Source: Anthracocystis setariae | Lineage: Eukaryota > Basidiomycota > Ustilaginomycetes > Ustilaginales > Ustilaginaceae | Direction of reading: 5' to 3' | DNA length: 64,000 nt | NCBI GenBank assembly: GCA_928724745.1 | Contig: CAKMXJ010000003.1 | Span: 868,001 to 932,000, forward strand | Shown here: one piece after another, positions 19,988 through 30,438 of the stretch | Numbering within the stretch: the first letter of the stretch is position 1 | How the letters are laid out: every line of letters begins with the position of its first letter | Position numbers and translations under genes: made by a program | Notes under the pieces: model-generated | The model's database searches: none | What the model saw: the letters and a program-made list of their open reading frames with translations, nothing else | Told to the model about the DNA's origin: nothing

Positions 19988-21799
19988 TCATCGCCATTCG
20001 AGCTGGTCAACTCCGAGATGAGCTGGGACGGTCCATCTGAGATCATGGTCTGGCTCGGCCCTGTTATCTTGGCGAGCGGGTATCGAAGCATGTCGGATGG
20101 CAAGCACGCTCACCTTGTTCTGCTCGTAGGGTTCTTTTAGACCTCTGACCACGAAGCTCTCCGTTATGGCCGCTAGTTGATCGTGATCAGAAGGCACCAA
20201 ATCTTCCGGCGGCTCCGTCCAGGCAGCATCGCCCTCGAGCTGTCCGAAGCTCTGGATCCACTCAGCCGCTGAAGCGAGACTGACCTGAGCCCGCCATCCT
20301 TCCTCCCCTTTCTCAGGGTCTATTTTGCCCTCGATGCGCTCTAGCACTGCCCGACACTTGCAGGCCAGCGTAGCGAAGCACATGAGCGACCCAGCTGCAT
20401 AATCCAGAGCCTGCACCGGCAGTGGTCGAGGCTCTACCAGCTCCTTCTCACCTTGAACTACTTCTCTGCCGTGGTATTGGCGGTAGCTGAGGCCTTCCAG
20501 ATAGTTGATGCCACAAGCAGTCTGTGTGAGAGAGTCGTACGCCCTGGTCTTAGACCATGGCCCGACGAACCCAAACGCACAGAGCTCAGCATATACGATG
20601 CCCGGACGAAGTGCTTGTACATCCTCTGCACCCAACCCTCGCTCTGCCAGTCCACCAGGTCGATATGCTTGCGATACGATGTCGGCTTGCTCCACCAGCG
20701 CTTTCATCTCCGCCGGAAGCCCGTGGTGGCTGCTTTTCGGAAGCTCCAAGTATGCAGTACGCTTGCCCCTGGCTGTGTCGAGTTCAGTGAGCGGCAGATG
20801 AGGGAGGTGTGGATTGCTGACAAGGAGGACGTCGGCACCATGCGCTGCAAGTGCTCGCGTCGATATGGGACCGGCGAGAACTCTCGACATGTCAATGACT
20901 CGGAGCTTTTCCCCATCCTTGCGTGGTACGGCTCGCTCGGCGTTGTGGGATGCGATTCGCGAGATGCGGAAAGGCGATCCTCCATTCTCCTCCATCCACT
21001 TTGCTATAGCCTGACCCATCTCGGACTGCTTCCACTCGTCGGGACTTCTATACGCCGTCACACACAGACCCCTCGCCTGTGCTGCCTGTTCGAACTCAAA
21101 CGCATCCCAGCCATCGAGCTCCTTCTGAACATCCTTGCGTTCGAAGCGCGAGAATATATCTTCGTGGATCCTCGCATCGTTCCATCGTGCCGAGGCCGGG
21201 GCGAGACCGAGTAGCTGTAGAATGCCAAGCTTGTGGTGCGGGAAGTTGGTATGGATCCTCACTACGCTGGGGACGCTTCGTTTGTGCGAGTCTGTGGTTG
21301 TGGGTTTGGTACGGTACAGGCCGGCTAGAGGGTCCCAGCCCTCCACGGCAGTCTTTGGGATGGAAAGCATTTCTTTCGCTCTATCGCTACTGGAAGCGAT
21401 ACATGATTTCAACATCTCCCTCTTTGACTCCTGGTTTGAGGCTTGCGATTCGTAGATGCGTGTCCAGGTTTTATACTCTGCGATCGCATGGCGTGCATCG
21501 ATCGAGATCAATGGCAACACCATCCTGTCGACCTTATCGTTCTCGCCACTCGCATCAGTTTCCAACTCGAGCAATGCCCGGTAGAATCCAATCGCAAGTG
21601 CAATCGCAGCCGTACATCCCTGAGCTACCGCCGTGAGCTGAAAAGACGACCTAATCGCTTGCCCATGTTGAGCCGGATCATGCCCAAGAACCACATGGCC
21701 TTGTCCAATCGTGTTCTCCAACACCTTAGCCGGCAAGCCCGCCTGCTGCCAAAGCTCCCGAACAACGTCCAGCGACGACACTACGTGATCTTTTCCCAT
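19988..21799 (-). CDS. class III (CaiB/BaiF) CoA-transferase family protein
   Basis: 603 residues from the first ATG (21799). The C-terminal half shows the family core: LRVIDMSRVLAGPISTRALA, then D-I-V-S-Q-A-Y-R-P-G-G-L-A-E-R-G-L-G, the L-R-P-G-I-V-Y-A-E-L-C-A-F-G motif, and A-Y-D-S-L-T-Q-T-A-C-G, whose Asp fits the residue that forms the acyl-anhydride intermediate. The N-terminal half (about 1-290) looks like a diverged second copy of the fold, a layout I recall from other fungal members. The likely activity is CoA transfer between carboxylic acids, or 2-methylacyl-CoA racemisation, which share this fold; the substrate cannot be read from sequence. No introns; no obvious peroxisomal or mitochondrial signal (C-terminus L-E-W-R). 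Confidence 0.85.
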   Translation of the reverse strand: MGKDHVVSSLDVVRELWQQAGLPAKVLENTIGQGHVVLGHDPAQHGQAIRSSFQLTAVAQGCTAAIALAIGFYRALLELETDASGENDKVDRMVLPLISIDARHAIAEYKTWTRIYESQASNQESKREMLKSCIASSSDRAKEMLSIPKTAVEGWDPLAGLYRTKPTTTDSHKRSVPSVVRIHTNFPHHKLGILQLLGLAPASARWNDARIHEDIFSRFERKDVQKELDGWDAFEFEQAAQARGLCVTAYRSPDEWKQSEMGQAIAKWMEENGGSPFRISRIASHNAERAVPRKDGEKLRVIDMSRVLAGPISTRALAAHGADVLLVSNPHLPHLPLTELDTARGKRTAYLELPKSSHHGLPAEMKALVEQADIVSQAYRPGGLAERGLGAEDVQALRPGIVYAELCAFGFVGPWSKTRAYDSLTQTACGINYLEGLSYRQYHGREVVQGEKELVEPRPLPVQALDYAAGSLMCFATLACKCRAVLERIEGKIDPEKGEEGWRAQVSLASAAEWIQSFGQLEGDAAWTEPPEDLVPSDHDQLAAITESFVVRGLKEPYEQNKVSVLAIRHASIPARQDNRAEPDHDLRWTVPAHLGVDQLEWR

Positions 21800-22253
21800 C
21801 TTGCCAAAGCCGTGAGAATGCAAGAGGTTTGTGATCTGTTGCGCAATGAACGTACACCAGAGACAAAGCCCTACTTCGTTTGCGCAATTGTATGTTCAAT
21901 GCAAAGCCGCCGGCTACCGAGTCACACCCGAACCCGAAATCTCGGCGAATTTGGCCGCAGAATTCCGCTCCACACACACAAACACCTGGACAAATGCATG
22001 GTCTCAACCGCACGATCATCAGACGATACCAACATGCGTACATCACGAGACGAGAAGAGCGGGGACACTAGTATACAGCAGCAACAAGGGACGGAGCGAA
22101 GCAGAGCAGATACGATCTGCGAGTAGCGAGTAGCGAGGTGGCGCAAGAAGCAAAGGCACGAGAACTAGGAACTGAACGAAACGACACTCGACATGTCGAG
22201 GCGAGAATAGGACCATGAGACCATATCGGGGTAGAGCAGAGGTGGTTACAGCT
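21800..22253. other. intergenic region
   Basis: 454 bp between two minus-strand genes. It holds the CoA-transferase promoter and the 3' UTR of the upstream gene. Nothing else was recognised. Confidence 0.45.
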
Positions 22254-23951
22254 TCAGACTCGAGTACGCGATCGAGTGCGCGAAGCCACAGCATCCAGGG
22301 CCGCTGGATCGACAACATGAGTGCTTGAGCCTTTACGACTTGTGAGACATGAACCTGCAGAAACTTTGCGTTGATGCGACGAAGCTTTGCGCGTCCCGAT
22401 GGGTGAGGTGCGAACAGAAGCGTTCGGACGAGACTTGACCTTCTTGCCAGATCCGTGCACCGCGGCAATCGTCTCGTCACCGTCTACAGGGAGGTTTGCA
22501 TCCTTCGAGGCATCGCCATCCTCGGCATCTGCCAACAAGCTCAGCCTTCCACCGGTGCCGCGTTTCCTTGAAGCGGTAGCAGCAGGACTACCTGAGGTCA
22601 AGCGCAGAGGGGAGCAACTCTTGATAGGCACTGCATCCGCACTGTAGGTGCGATCCGGAAGCGCGATGGGAACGGGTTTAGACGCGAATACGGCAGCACC
22701 AGGAACATTGTTCTCCTTGTTCGGACTAGAAGCGAGCGTCGGCTTAGACGGGCTGGGGAAAGGGCTCGCGACCGAGCTAGCTTCCGCTTCGGAAGTCAGC
22801 GCCACGGGATGATCCTGGGACGGAGCGGTGTCATCGCTCTGAGCTGCTACCGGATCTTCAAAGACCGTCCAGCCTGGCACGGGCCGGGCCACAACTCCAA
22901 GGAAGAGACCAGACTTGATTAAGTTCAGGCTATTTGCCGAAGCTAGGCTCGGAAGTGTCATAAGCGTATTCTGTCTTTCGGAGATCGAGTCAGCTCGCGG
23001 ACCAGTCTGCACGGAGCCATCAGCAGAGATGCTGGGCTCAGCAGATGAAAAATAGTCGGCCATCTTACGCGGACTGGGACTGGCTATAGGTCCAGCGCCA
23101 GCCTCCTCATGCGCAATGGCGATTTCGACACTAGAAACGCGGTGCTTCTTCTTAGGCAAGCTTTGAAGGACAGCATTTGAGCTCGCGTGTGATGGGTCCT
23201 CTAGAGGGGTGATGCCTCCCCCACCGAAAGCAGGAGCAGCCAATTCGGCCGATGTCAGCTTGGGGGAAACCTGACGCACGATACGAGCACGAGAGGGCGT
23301 GTTGGGGGCGTCTGCTTGCTGAAGCTTTCGAGATGCCCCGAGTCGAGGCTCTGATCGCCTCTGCGAGGTTGGGCTTGGCTCGACAAGAGATGCGGGCTTG
23401 GGGCCGGAAGTGTGAGGAGGGCGATGCTGTCTGACGTTCAATGGCGTAGTGGTGGCCCCTTTAGGAGTGCTTGGTCTGTCAGGCGAGTGATGCGCCAAAT
23501 TCTTGAGGTTGCGGGGCGAGAAGCGCGAATTCGAAGCTACAGGCGCCAGTTGGATCGGGCTTGCATCGAGGGAAAGATCGGATGTGCTTGTCGAGGAACG
23601 TGGAGTGAAGAGACGTCGAGGCAAGATTGAAGCTTCAGCTTCAGCCATATTGTCGTTCGGGTCCAAGATGATCTGAGCCTGGCTAGATGAGGGCGAGGCG
23701 AGGGAGCCTTCGCGAACAAGACGATGATTCTGCATCACAGCCTGTTTATGAGGTGAGACAGAGACAGAACTTCGACGACTGCGTGGCAGAGATGGTGAAG
23801 GTGAAGGAGAGCGAGACCTAGAAGGTGCCTTGAGCAGTTTTGCGTTGGCAGGAATGGGCGAAGCAGCGAGAGATAGGGAGACAAAGTGGTGAAGAGGAAG
23901 CTCGGCCAGGGGAGCCCTTGGCCTAGATGAGGTCTGCACAGGTGAAGCCAT
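22254..23951 (-). CDS. Ser/Pro-rich protein with KEN, D-box-like and cyclin-docking motifs
   Basis: 565 residues, largely disordered, with no recognised fold. Many S-P and T-P sites are spread along the chain, the minimal CDK consensus. P-R-R-L-F-T-P at 111-117 fits the RxLF cyclin-docking motif, directly beside a T-P site. A KEN box sits at 412-414 (S-P-N-K-E-N-N), and R-A-P-L at 12-15 is a minimal D-box. Basic clusters P-K-K-K-H-R (266-271) and G-K-K-V-K-S-R (502-508) could act as nuclear signals. The pattern suggests a CDK-phosphorylated, APC/C-degraded regulator, but each motif is short and chance is possible in a biased sequence. No homologue is recognised. Start: ATG at 23951; no intron seen. 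Confidence 0.7.
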   Translation of the reverse strand: MASPVQTSSRPRAPLAELPLHHFVSLSLAASPIPANAKLLKAPSRSRSPSPSPSLPRSRRSSVSVSPHKQAVMQNHRLVREGSLASPSSSQAQIILDPNDNMAEAEASILPRRLFTPRSSTSTSDLSLDASPIQLAPVASNSRFSPRNLKNLAHHSPDRPSTPKGATTTPLNVRQHRPPHTSGPKPASLVEPSPTSQRRSEPRLGASRKLQQADAPNTPSRARIVRQVSPKLTSAELAAPAFGGGGITPLEDPSHASSNAVLQSLPKKKHRVSSVEIAIAHEEAGAGPIASPSPRKMADYFSSAEPSISADGSVQTGPRADSISERQNTLMTLPSLASANSLNLIKSGLFLGVVARPVPGWTVFEDPVAAQSDDTAPSQDHPVALTSEAEASSVASPFPSPSKPTLASSPNKENNVPGAAVFASKPVPIALPDRTYSADAVPIKSCSPLRLTSGSPAATASRKRGTGGRLSLLADAEDGDASKDANLPVDGDETIAAVHGSGKKVKSRPNASVRTSPIGTRKASSHQRKVSAGSCLTSRKGSSTHVVDPAALDAVASRTRSRTRV

Positions 23952-25225
23952 TGTCGATTTGCTGAACTAGGATGAGAGACTGGAAGTCTCAGAACAATGG
24001 TGGGTCACTGAGGTAGGTTCGTTCCCAGCAACAGTGAACGAGATGTGGATAAGGGTGAGCTTATCTCCGGCGCTGTTGTTGATGGGGTCACCCAGGAAAT
24101 TGCGTGAGTTGCTACAAGGCGCGTGAGGGGTTGATTGGACTTGACGATTGGTAACAACAATGTGGTTGTCCCTCAGATCAACACGCGTGAGGCAATCTTA
24201 GAAACGAATGAAGATCAGGTTGGTTTACGACGAGTTTGTGTATGAGCTGAGTCGATGCGATAGGAAGAGGTGCCGGTAGTGTCGATGCGTGGGAGACTAG
24301 TTCGTAGGTGAGGCTGTACGCAGTAAGAGATAGGGTTCCTACAAGGAACAATGAGCGCGATCAAGCGAGAATTGTGATGGTATAGAGAGAGAGAGAGATA
24401 CAAAGGGGGAGCAAAGATGGAGACAACAAAGGGATGGACGATGATGGTGGAGTAATGGAAAAGTCGATATGCGGCTCGCTGCAAGATTACAGGTGGTGCT
24501 CCACATGGCTGCGCGCTGCAACCTTCCAAAAAAGCAATTTTCTTTTTTGAGCTTTCCGCCGCGGGGCCAGCCAAAGTGTGAGGTGAGGGTTTTGGCGGAT
24601 GGTTAATTTTTGCCTTTTGTGCTTTCCACTTTGAGCATAGGATCGCACTACACTAGATCGAAACAAAGATCTCAGATCTAACTCAGTCTAGAAGCGCTCT
24701 GCGGTCAGAACGGGCTTGTGGGCAAGGAGCTAAAAAGGTTCTGCGCCGTAAGGATGTCAGGCTGAGTTTTGGTGCTGATGCACGAGATAAGCTCAAGGTT
24801 TAGCAACACTTGACATCGTGTAGACGCGTTTCCCACAATGTGCTGCAACAGACAAAGGGACGCTTGTTGACTCTGTTCGGATGCTTCCTAAGCAAAGGCC
24901 GCGTAGCTATCAGAGTGAGGCAAGGAAAACAGTGGAATCAAGCCAGCTGTTACGACGCTTACTGTCACGCATCGCCAGCCCGAGTTCTCATACAGAAGCG
25001 TCACTTTGCGATTCAGTGGTGACTACAGTGTCAACATCGAAGCAAATCCATGACGAGGCGATGCTAGAGATGTTGTGCTGGGCGTAAGATGAGCACAGCC
25101 CCGCTTGTCAAACATGGTCGCCGTTGTGAATAGTGTATCTACACAGAGGCAATGACGAGGGATGACTTCATCTCAGACAGGTTGGTCAGCTTGAGTCTTG
25201 GCTCTTTTGTACTGTATGTACTGTA
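23952..25225. other. intergenic region
   Basis: 1.27 kb. The first 600 bp are likely promoter and 5' UTR of the preceding minus-strand gene, including a GA-rich run near 24385-24397. No ORF of note. Confidence 0.45.
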
Positions 25226-25875
25226 CAGCATGTGTCAAAAAGTATCCGCACGATTTTCAATTTTCAAATTCCTCTTCATGATTGTGAATAAATTTGATGG
25301 TGTACAACATTATACAGCAATCTAAAGACCATACCAGCTAGCTAGCTTGATGCTCAGCATAGGAATGTTCATTGCTCATGAAGCTCAGGTGGTAGTACAT
25401 AGGTACAATACAGCTTGCTAGCAACAAAAAGGAAGCATGCTTGTTAAGAGATTTGACCAACACTGTCTGACACTTCATGGCTTGCAACTCTGAATTGCTG
25501 TTGATCTTGACAACTGCTTTGGTGGTCAGCTTGATTCAAGCCTACCCTCACCAGAGCAAACATCAAGACATCATCAATGCTGTGGACACAGCTTTGAGAG
25601 ACAGCTAACTTTTTTCCTTGATTTTAGCTCAGTTGACAGCTTGCAGCAAAACTGGTTAGGCACTACTTGATGAAGCACAGAAGGCCACTCAGCCATTCAA
25701 ACAATGTCAGCTCACAGCCACTGATACTGGTCCCAACACACTATCAATCCATGCAATCAAGCAAGAGTAACAAGCAGCTGAGAATTGAGAATTGATGAGC
25801 AAAAGAGTGTGCATAATTTCATGTTACACAAAATTCCAAAAACGCGACCGTGCGGAAACTTATGAACAGGTACTG
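25226..25875 (+). mobile_element. Tc1/mariner-like miniature element, copy 2 (650 bp)
   Basis: Same family as 6714-7364 and in the same orientation. It is flanked by TA (25224-25225 and 25876-25877). The ends are imperfect inverted repeats: the left begins CAGCATGTGTC and the right, inverted, begins CAGTACCTGTTC; both continue to a shared CCGCACG core. The left terminus has diverged from copy 1. It appears identical to copy 3, which lies in inverted orientation 450 bp away. Confidence 0.85.
25477..25608 (+). pseudogene. decayed copy of the miniature-element ORF (copy 2)
   Basis: Starts with the same M-A-C-N-S-E-L-L-L-I-L as copy 1 and ends at a stop after 43 residues. The GT donor seen in copy 1 is changed here, and the downstream segment has an in-frame TAG just after the S-K-T-G equivalent. 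It therefore cannot give the longer product proposed for copy 1. Confidence 0.5.
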
Positions 25876-26325
25876 TATGGTTCAGCTAGTCATGGCGCTG
25901 CAAATGCAAATCGAAAGTTGTCAAAAGAGGAAACAACTTCTTGCGCTAAGCTATGTTGGCGGTGCAACCAACCGCAAGCAACACATCCGCCTCGTTTTTA
26001 GCCTCGCCAATTTTTTTTTTGGGCGTTAGGTGTTGTTGCGGTGCTGCTGCCTCCCGCGTTTTTTGTCGTGAATCGTCACGTGCATTTATCGACCAAAATG
26101 TTGATTTTTCATGATTGAATGTCATCATATATGGCCTAACACTGTTTTCATTCAAACTTCGAGTCCCAGCTTCTCTTTCTCTCTCAGTAGTGGCCGTGAG
26201 CTTCTGTAGGGTCTCCACCATATCCTACCCTCCGATTTGCTCAGCATTAGAGTGGCGCACTCGCACATCCGAGTCTACCAGCATGCAAAATCTGGAAGTG
26301 CTTCTTACATTACTCACTGACTGTA
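25876..26325. other. 450-bp spacer between inverted element copies
   Basis: Single-copy-looking, fairly AT-rich sequence bounded by TA dinucleotides. No gene seen. With the two flanking copies it forms a 1,750-bp palindromic unit. Confidence 0.6.
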
Positions 26326-26975
26326 CAGTACCTGTTCATAAGTTTCCGCACGGTCGCGTTTTTGGAATTTTGTGTAACATGAAATTATGCACACTCTTTT
26401 GCTCATCAATTCTCAATTCTCAGCTGCTTGTTACTCTTGCTTGATTGCATGGATTGATAGTGTGTTGGGACCAGTATCAGTGGCTGTGAGCTGACATTGT
26501 TTGAATGGCTGAGTGGCCTTCTGTGCTTCATCAAGTAGTGCCTAACCAGTTTTGCTGCAAGCTGTCAACTGAGCTAAAATCAAGGAAAAAAGTTAGCTGT
26601 CTCTCAAAGCTGTGTCCACAGCATTGATGATGTCTTGATGTTTGCTCTGGTGAGGGTAGGCTTGAATCAAGCTGACCACCAAAGCAGTTGTCAAGATCAA
26701 CAGCAATTCAGAGTTGCAAGCCATGAAGTGTCAGACAGTGTTGGTCAAATCTCTTAACAAGCATGCTTCCTTTTTGTTGCTAGCAAGCTGTATTGTACCT
26801 ATGTACTACCACCTGAGCTTCATGAGCAATGAACATTCCTATGCTGAGCATCAAGCTAGCTAGCTGGTATGGTCTTTAGATTGCTGTATAATGTTGTACA
26901 CCATCAAATTTATTCACAATCATGAAGAGGAATTTGAAAATTGAAAATCGTGCGGATACTTTTTGACACATGCTG
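26326..26975 (-). mobile_element. Tc1/mariner-like miniature element, copy 3 (650 bp, inverted)
   Basis: By eye this is the exact reverse complement of copy 2. It is flanked by TA at 26324-26325 and 26976-26977. The shared atypical terminus (CAGCATG, inverted here at 26969-26975) shows that the pair descends from one recent copy. Confidence 0.85.
26593..26724 (-). pseudogene. decayed copy of the miniature-element ORF (copy 3)
   Basis: Mirror image of the copy 2 ORF with the same lost donor and the same stops. Confidence 0.5.
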
Positions 26976-27886
26976 TACTGTCGCTTCTTGCCGAGAACCA
27001 CAAGTTGGATGTGTTCAGCTGGCCTCGGGTGGTTCAAGCATTGCAAGAGCTAGAGAGTGCGGAGCCGTCGTAGCTTGTTTGAGCATACAGTATTCACTTT
27101 CCGCTAGCATCTGTGACGTTACACGAATTTCATGCAGTTTCTCTCTTTCTCTGTGTTTGTGGGGGATTCCGCCTTTATGAAGTTGGGAAACTGGCTCGCG
27201 TGAATGTGGACTTTGTTGTGCTGGGCTGCATGCACGCCCTCAGAGGTGTCTGAGTCGGATGCTGAAAGTGCTTGGTTGAAAGCGGCAGGATGAGCGTGAG
27301 ATCGGCTCAAGGTGGAGGAGTGGCTGCATCATTTTGTCTGAGCCGAGACTGTAGCAACAGTTCCTGGAACCCACGCCTCTACACTACTCCACAGAGTAGT
27401 GAAACTCTGTGTCTGCCAAGCTCGTTAGCGGTCCGTGGGCTTGCTTGTTCGACGCTGAGTCCTGTCGGCTCTGCAGATGGTAGCCTGTGGGTTGAGAGCA
27501 AGCGTGAATGCAATGCGAGGGGACCGACCTCTTCTTCGAGCCTAGTTTAGTTCCTGATTCATAGTCCAGGTAGCGACTTGCTCATCCACTTACTCTTCCT
27601 TCATACCTGATACCTTTCAGCACACAACCAAGCTGCCCACCTACCTCCCACCATCCCGCTACGTCTCATCTCTTTCCGCCAGACCTTAAATATCTGCAAG
27701 TCCTCCTCTACAGCAACATACCCAACGCATCCAGGATACGCTGGCCGATTCCGAAGCGACTGTTGAAGCATCCGATCCTGTATCTGTAGCTTCTATTCAA
27801 GTCAACTCCAATCCGAGGCTCGTCAGAGACACGCTCCATATCGCAAACGATCGATTCTCCCCATCTCGGTCAAACCCAAAATCACG
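26976..27886. other. intergenic / promoter region
   Basis: 910 bp. The last 300 bp are CT-rich and probably the promoter and 5' UTR of the 3-TM protein gene. No other gene seen. Confidence 0.45.
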
Positions 27887-28642
27887 ATGTCGAACCAATT
27901 CCGTCTGCATCCAGAACCTGGCACTGAGCAACATGCTCCTTTCCGTCTCGGCCCTGCCATCTACAATACCATCAAGACCGGTGGTCTCGGTTCGGGTCTT
28001 CTCGTACCTCATGTTCTGCTCCCCATCTACGGCATTTACGTGGTGTTGCATCGCACGGGATACTGGACTCCCCAACTTGAACGCAATTTGGCGCTAGCCA
28101 TCTCACTCCTCCAAGGACTGTCCTTCGGCTCGATGATCGCTCTGTCCATCATCCGCTACAGCGCCAGCGGCAAAGCGATCAAGGGTCGGAGGATCGAAAA
28201 AACCGCCACCGAGGAGGAGGACGGAAAGCAACACCGCATCGAAGTCGCCCTTCGCGTCTCCATCTACCTCTTTGCAGGCACCATCCTCTGGGAATACCTT
28301 GTGCACTCGAAATACTCGCCCATCGCCGATCAACACGCTCGAAACACCTCCTCCGGCTTCCTCACCGCGACAGGCTCGCTAAGAAAGTTTTTCAACAACG
28401 AAAGCATCCTGCCCCAGGCGGAAGAGGGTAGGCCTGGGTTGTCTGGTGTCGGCTTGAACGTCGATTTCAATGACAAGGCGGAGGAGCTTAGAAAGGTGAT
28501 TAAGAACTCGCCTCGGATTCACTTGCCAGGTACCGCGCCGCCCAAGAGCGTGTTCCTCAGGGCGTACGAGAAGGTTTGGAACATCGTCATGAGCGGTCCA
28601 AGGCTAGGTCTATTCGAAATCGGTCCCAAGACTTGGAACTAG
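27887..28642 (+). CDS. predicted three-TM membrane protein, unrecognised
   Basis: 251 residues. Three hydrophobic segments are visible: about 34-55 (G-L-L-V-P-H-V-L-L-P-I-Y-G-I-Y-V-V-L), 67-90 (A-L-A-I-S-L-L-Q-G-L-S-F-G-S) and 118-138 (ending I-L-W-E-Y-L-V). They are separated by a basic, then Glu-rich loop (about 97-117). The polar C-terminal half has no hydrophobic segment and ends G-P-K-T-W-N. No family was recognised. ATG at 27887 follows a CT-rich leader and is the first in the frame; no intron is seen. Confidence 0.75.
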   Translation: MSNQFRLHPEPGTEQHAPFRLGPAIYNTIKTGGLGSGLLVPHVLLPIYGIYVVLHRTGYWTPQLERNLALAISLLQGLSFGSMIALSIIRYSASGKAIKGRRIEKTATEEEDGKQHRIEVALRVSIYLFAGTILWEYLVHSKYSPIADQHARNTSSGFLTATGSLRKFFNNESILPQAEEGRPGLSGVGLNVDFNDKAEELRKVIKNSPRIHLPGTAPPKSVFLRAYEKVWNIVMSGPRLGLFEIGPKTWN

Positions 28643-28923
28643 ACCGCAGCCCTCAAACCGAAGGGTAGCATGGAACCGGAAACAACTTGGCTACATTTAT
28701 ATGTACGAACAGAATTGCCGCTGCCAGAGGCTGCTGTTCCAACCCCGTCCACTAATCGGTAGCAGATCATAACCCTCCTGGCTTCCTTCCGACTACCACT
28801 GGACGAGGGTTGCAATGTATAGTTAGCGGATCTCATCACAAAGAACTCGAATCGATCGGTGCTACTTGCGACTACATTTTCATTTCGCCGTGTTGCACCA
28901 GTACCCCATTTTTATATGAGCTT

Positions 28924-30438
28924 TCAACTGTTGAACAGCCTAGAATGCAACTGATCGTGTCTAGCCTGAACGATCTCTCCCAATGGAAATGTCGTGGCTG
29001 GCGCATTCTTGGCTGACCAAAACCCTCGTTCACTCTCGCTTCCTTGCAACTTGTCTCCGCCACCCCGAACTGCCTCGGCATGGAAATCGTCTTGCTCCTC
29101 GGGCCAATCCCAAGCCCAACCTTGATTTTCATCGTCATCGTCCACGCGTATGAGTTGGCCTTTACCTATTCGGAGATTTTGCACCCTCGGTCGTGTCTTG
29201 AGCGGGTCGTGGTATGTACCGGTCGTCGACGACATGCTTGGGGTGGAGCGGAAGGGTTTTGCTGTTCCTTCCCCGTTGACCGTTTCTAGCGTCGATTCGG
29301 AGATCACATATGCATTCGCCTCTTCCGACGCATCATGTTCCACATCCTCCTCCATTGCCACCACCGCTCCCTCCCGATTCTTCGACTCTGGAAGGTCTAG
29401 TAGTCCCGCTGCTACAACCTCGTCGAGCAAATCCTCGACGACGCCTCGCAACTGAAACCGCATGATCTGATGCGCCAAGTACGGCCCCAGCGTATTCAAT
29501 CTGATCGAACTCGAAAACAGCGATCTCGCCTGCAAGAACAAGTGCAGGAAAACCGCCTTACGCAAACGGATCCCAAGGCACGCACAGAATACAGCCCAAC
29601 AGATCGGAAGGTGTCCGTGCTGACCCCCTAGTTGCGTCCACGAGCAATCTGCGGACGGGCGGAGCGAGGAAGATCGTCGGATGTCGAGTTTCATCTTGTC
29701 CACAAGAGCGGCCGCAAGTTCGATCCGCGATGCCTCGGTATTGCCTTGGTTGGAAGATGCAGGTGTGGAGGAGGTGGAGGGTTGTGAGCGTTGGCCGAGT
29801 CGAGCGCCATCGAATGGTTCGCGATCGAGGTTGATCGGCTTAGCAAAAGCTTTTGAATACAACGTCAGGAGGGCGATGCCTTGTGCTTTGGATGCTCGTC
29901 TTGCGACATGGTTGAGCAACAGCGTGTGGTAGGAATGATCGAGACGACCGATGCTATGTAGACAAGCTTGCAGATGAGCCCGCTCTTGGTCGTGAAATAC
30001 CTCGTCCGCCGCTTTCTGTTCCTTCTCGGTCTCAGTCTGTCTTGCTCGAGCTCGATCTGCTCTCGCTCTCACGCCTTGATCGAGGTACGTGGTTGCAGCA
30101 GCATGGACGCGAGCGAGGAAGGGAAAGCTAGACCTCGCATAGCTGTGCAGTGTGCTCCGGGCGAACGAAAGCGTTGCGCTAGACAGTTCTGCTTGGCTTG
30201 GTGCAGTTCTCTGTGTTGATGTGACAGGCACCTTGCTTGTGGAAGCATGGCTCGCAAGTTGTCGATGCGGTTTGGAGTTGTGGAGAAGACCGTGCGCGTA
30301 GAAGGACTCGAGACCGGATGAAGCGACAAATCCACCGGTGGGAAGGTTCGAATCGGAGAGAAGAAGTAGAAGGTATGTTTCCAAGTCTTGGTCTTGCGAC
30401 AAGGCGGCGTCGGAGGCTTCTGGCCCCATCGGCAGCAT
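28924..30438 (-). CDS. ureF: urease accessory protein UreF
   Basis: UreF joins UreD/UreH and UreG on apo-urease and acts as GTPase regulator in nickel insertion. The family start L-L-L-L-S-D-S-N-L-P-T-G-G-F, then S-S-G-L-E-S-F, is clear near the N-terminus. Further on are Q-H-G-H-L-P-I-C-W and an R-L-N-T-L-G-P-Y-L-A-H-Q segment, and the C-terminus ends H-S-R-L-F-N-S as in other UreF proteins. At 504 residues from the ATG at 30438 it is longer than bacterial UreF (about 230), due to low-complexity insertions (Q/S-rich and acidic). The frame is open to 30609 without ATG, so a small upstream exon cannot be excluded. No other urease gene is in the window. Divergent from the PEP-mutase-like gene. 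Confidence 0.9.
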   Translation of the reverse strand: MLPMGPEASDAALSQDQDLETYLLLLLSDSNLPTGGFVASSGLESFYAHGLLHNSKPHRQLASHASTSKVPVTSTQRTAPSQAELSSATLSFARSTLHSYARSSFPFLARVHAAATTYLDQGVRARADRARARQTETEKEQKAADEVFHDQERAHLQACLHSIGRLDHSYHTLLLNHVARRASKAQGIALLTLYSKAFAKPINLDREPFDGARLGQRSQPSTSSTPASSNQGNTEASRIELAAALVDKMKLDIRRSSSLRPSADCSWTQLGGQHGHLPICWAVFCACLGIRLRKAVFLHLFLQARSLFSSSIRLNTLGPYLAHQIMRFQLRGVVEDLLDEVVAAGLLDLPESKNREGAVVAMEEDVEHDASEEANAYVISESTLETVNGEGTAKPFRSTPSMSSTTGTYHDPLKTRPRVQNLRIGKGQLIRVDDDDENQGWAWDWPEEQDDFHAEAVRGGGDKLQGSESERGFWSAKNAPATTFPLGEIVQARHDQLHSRLFNS

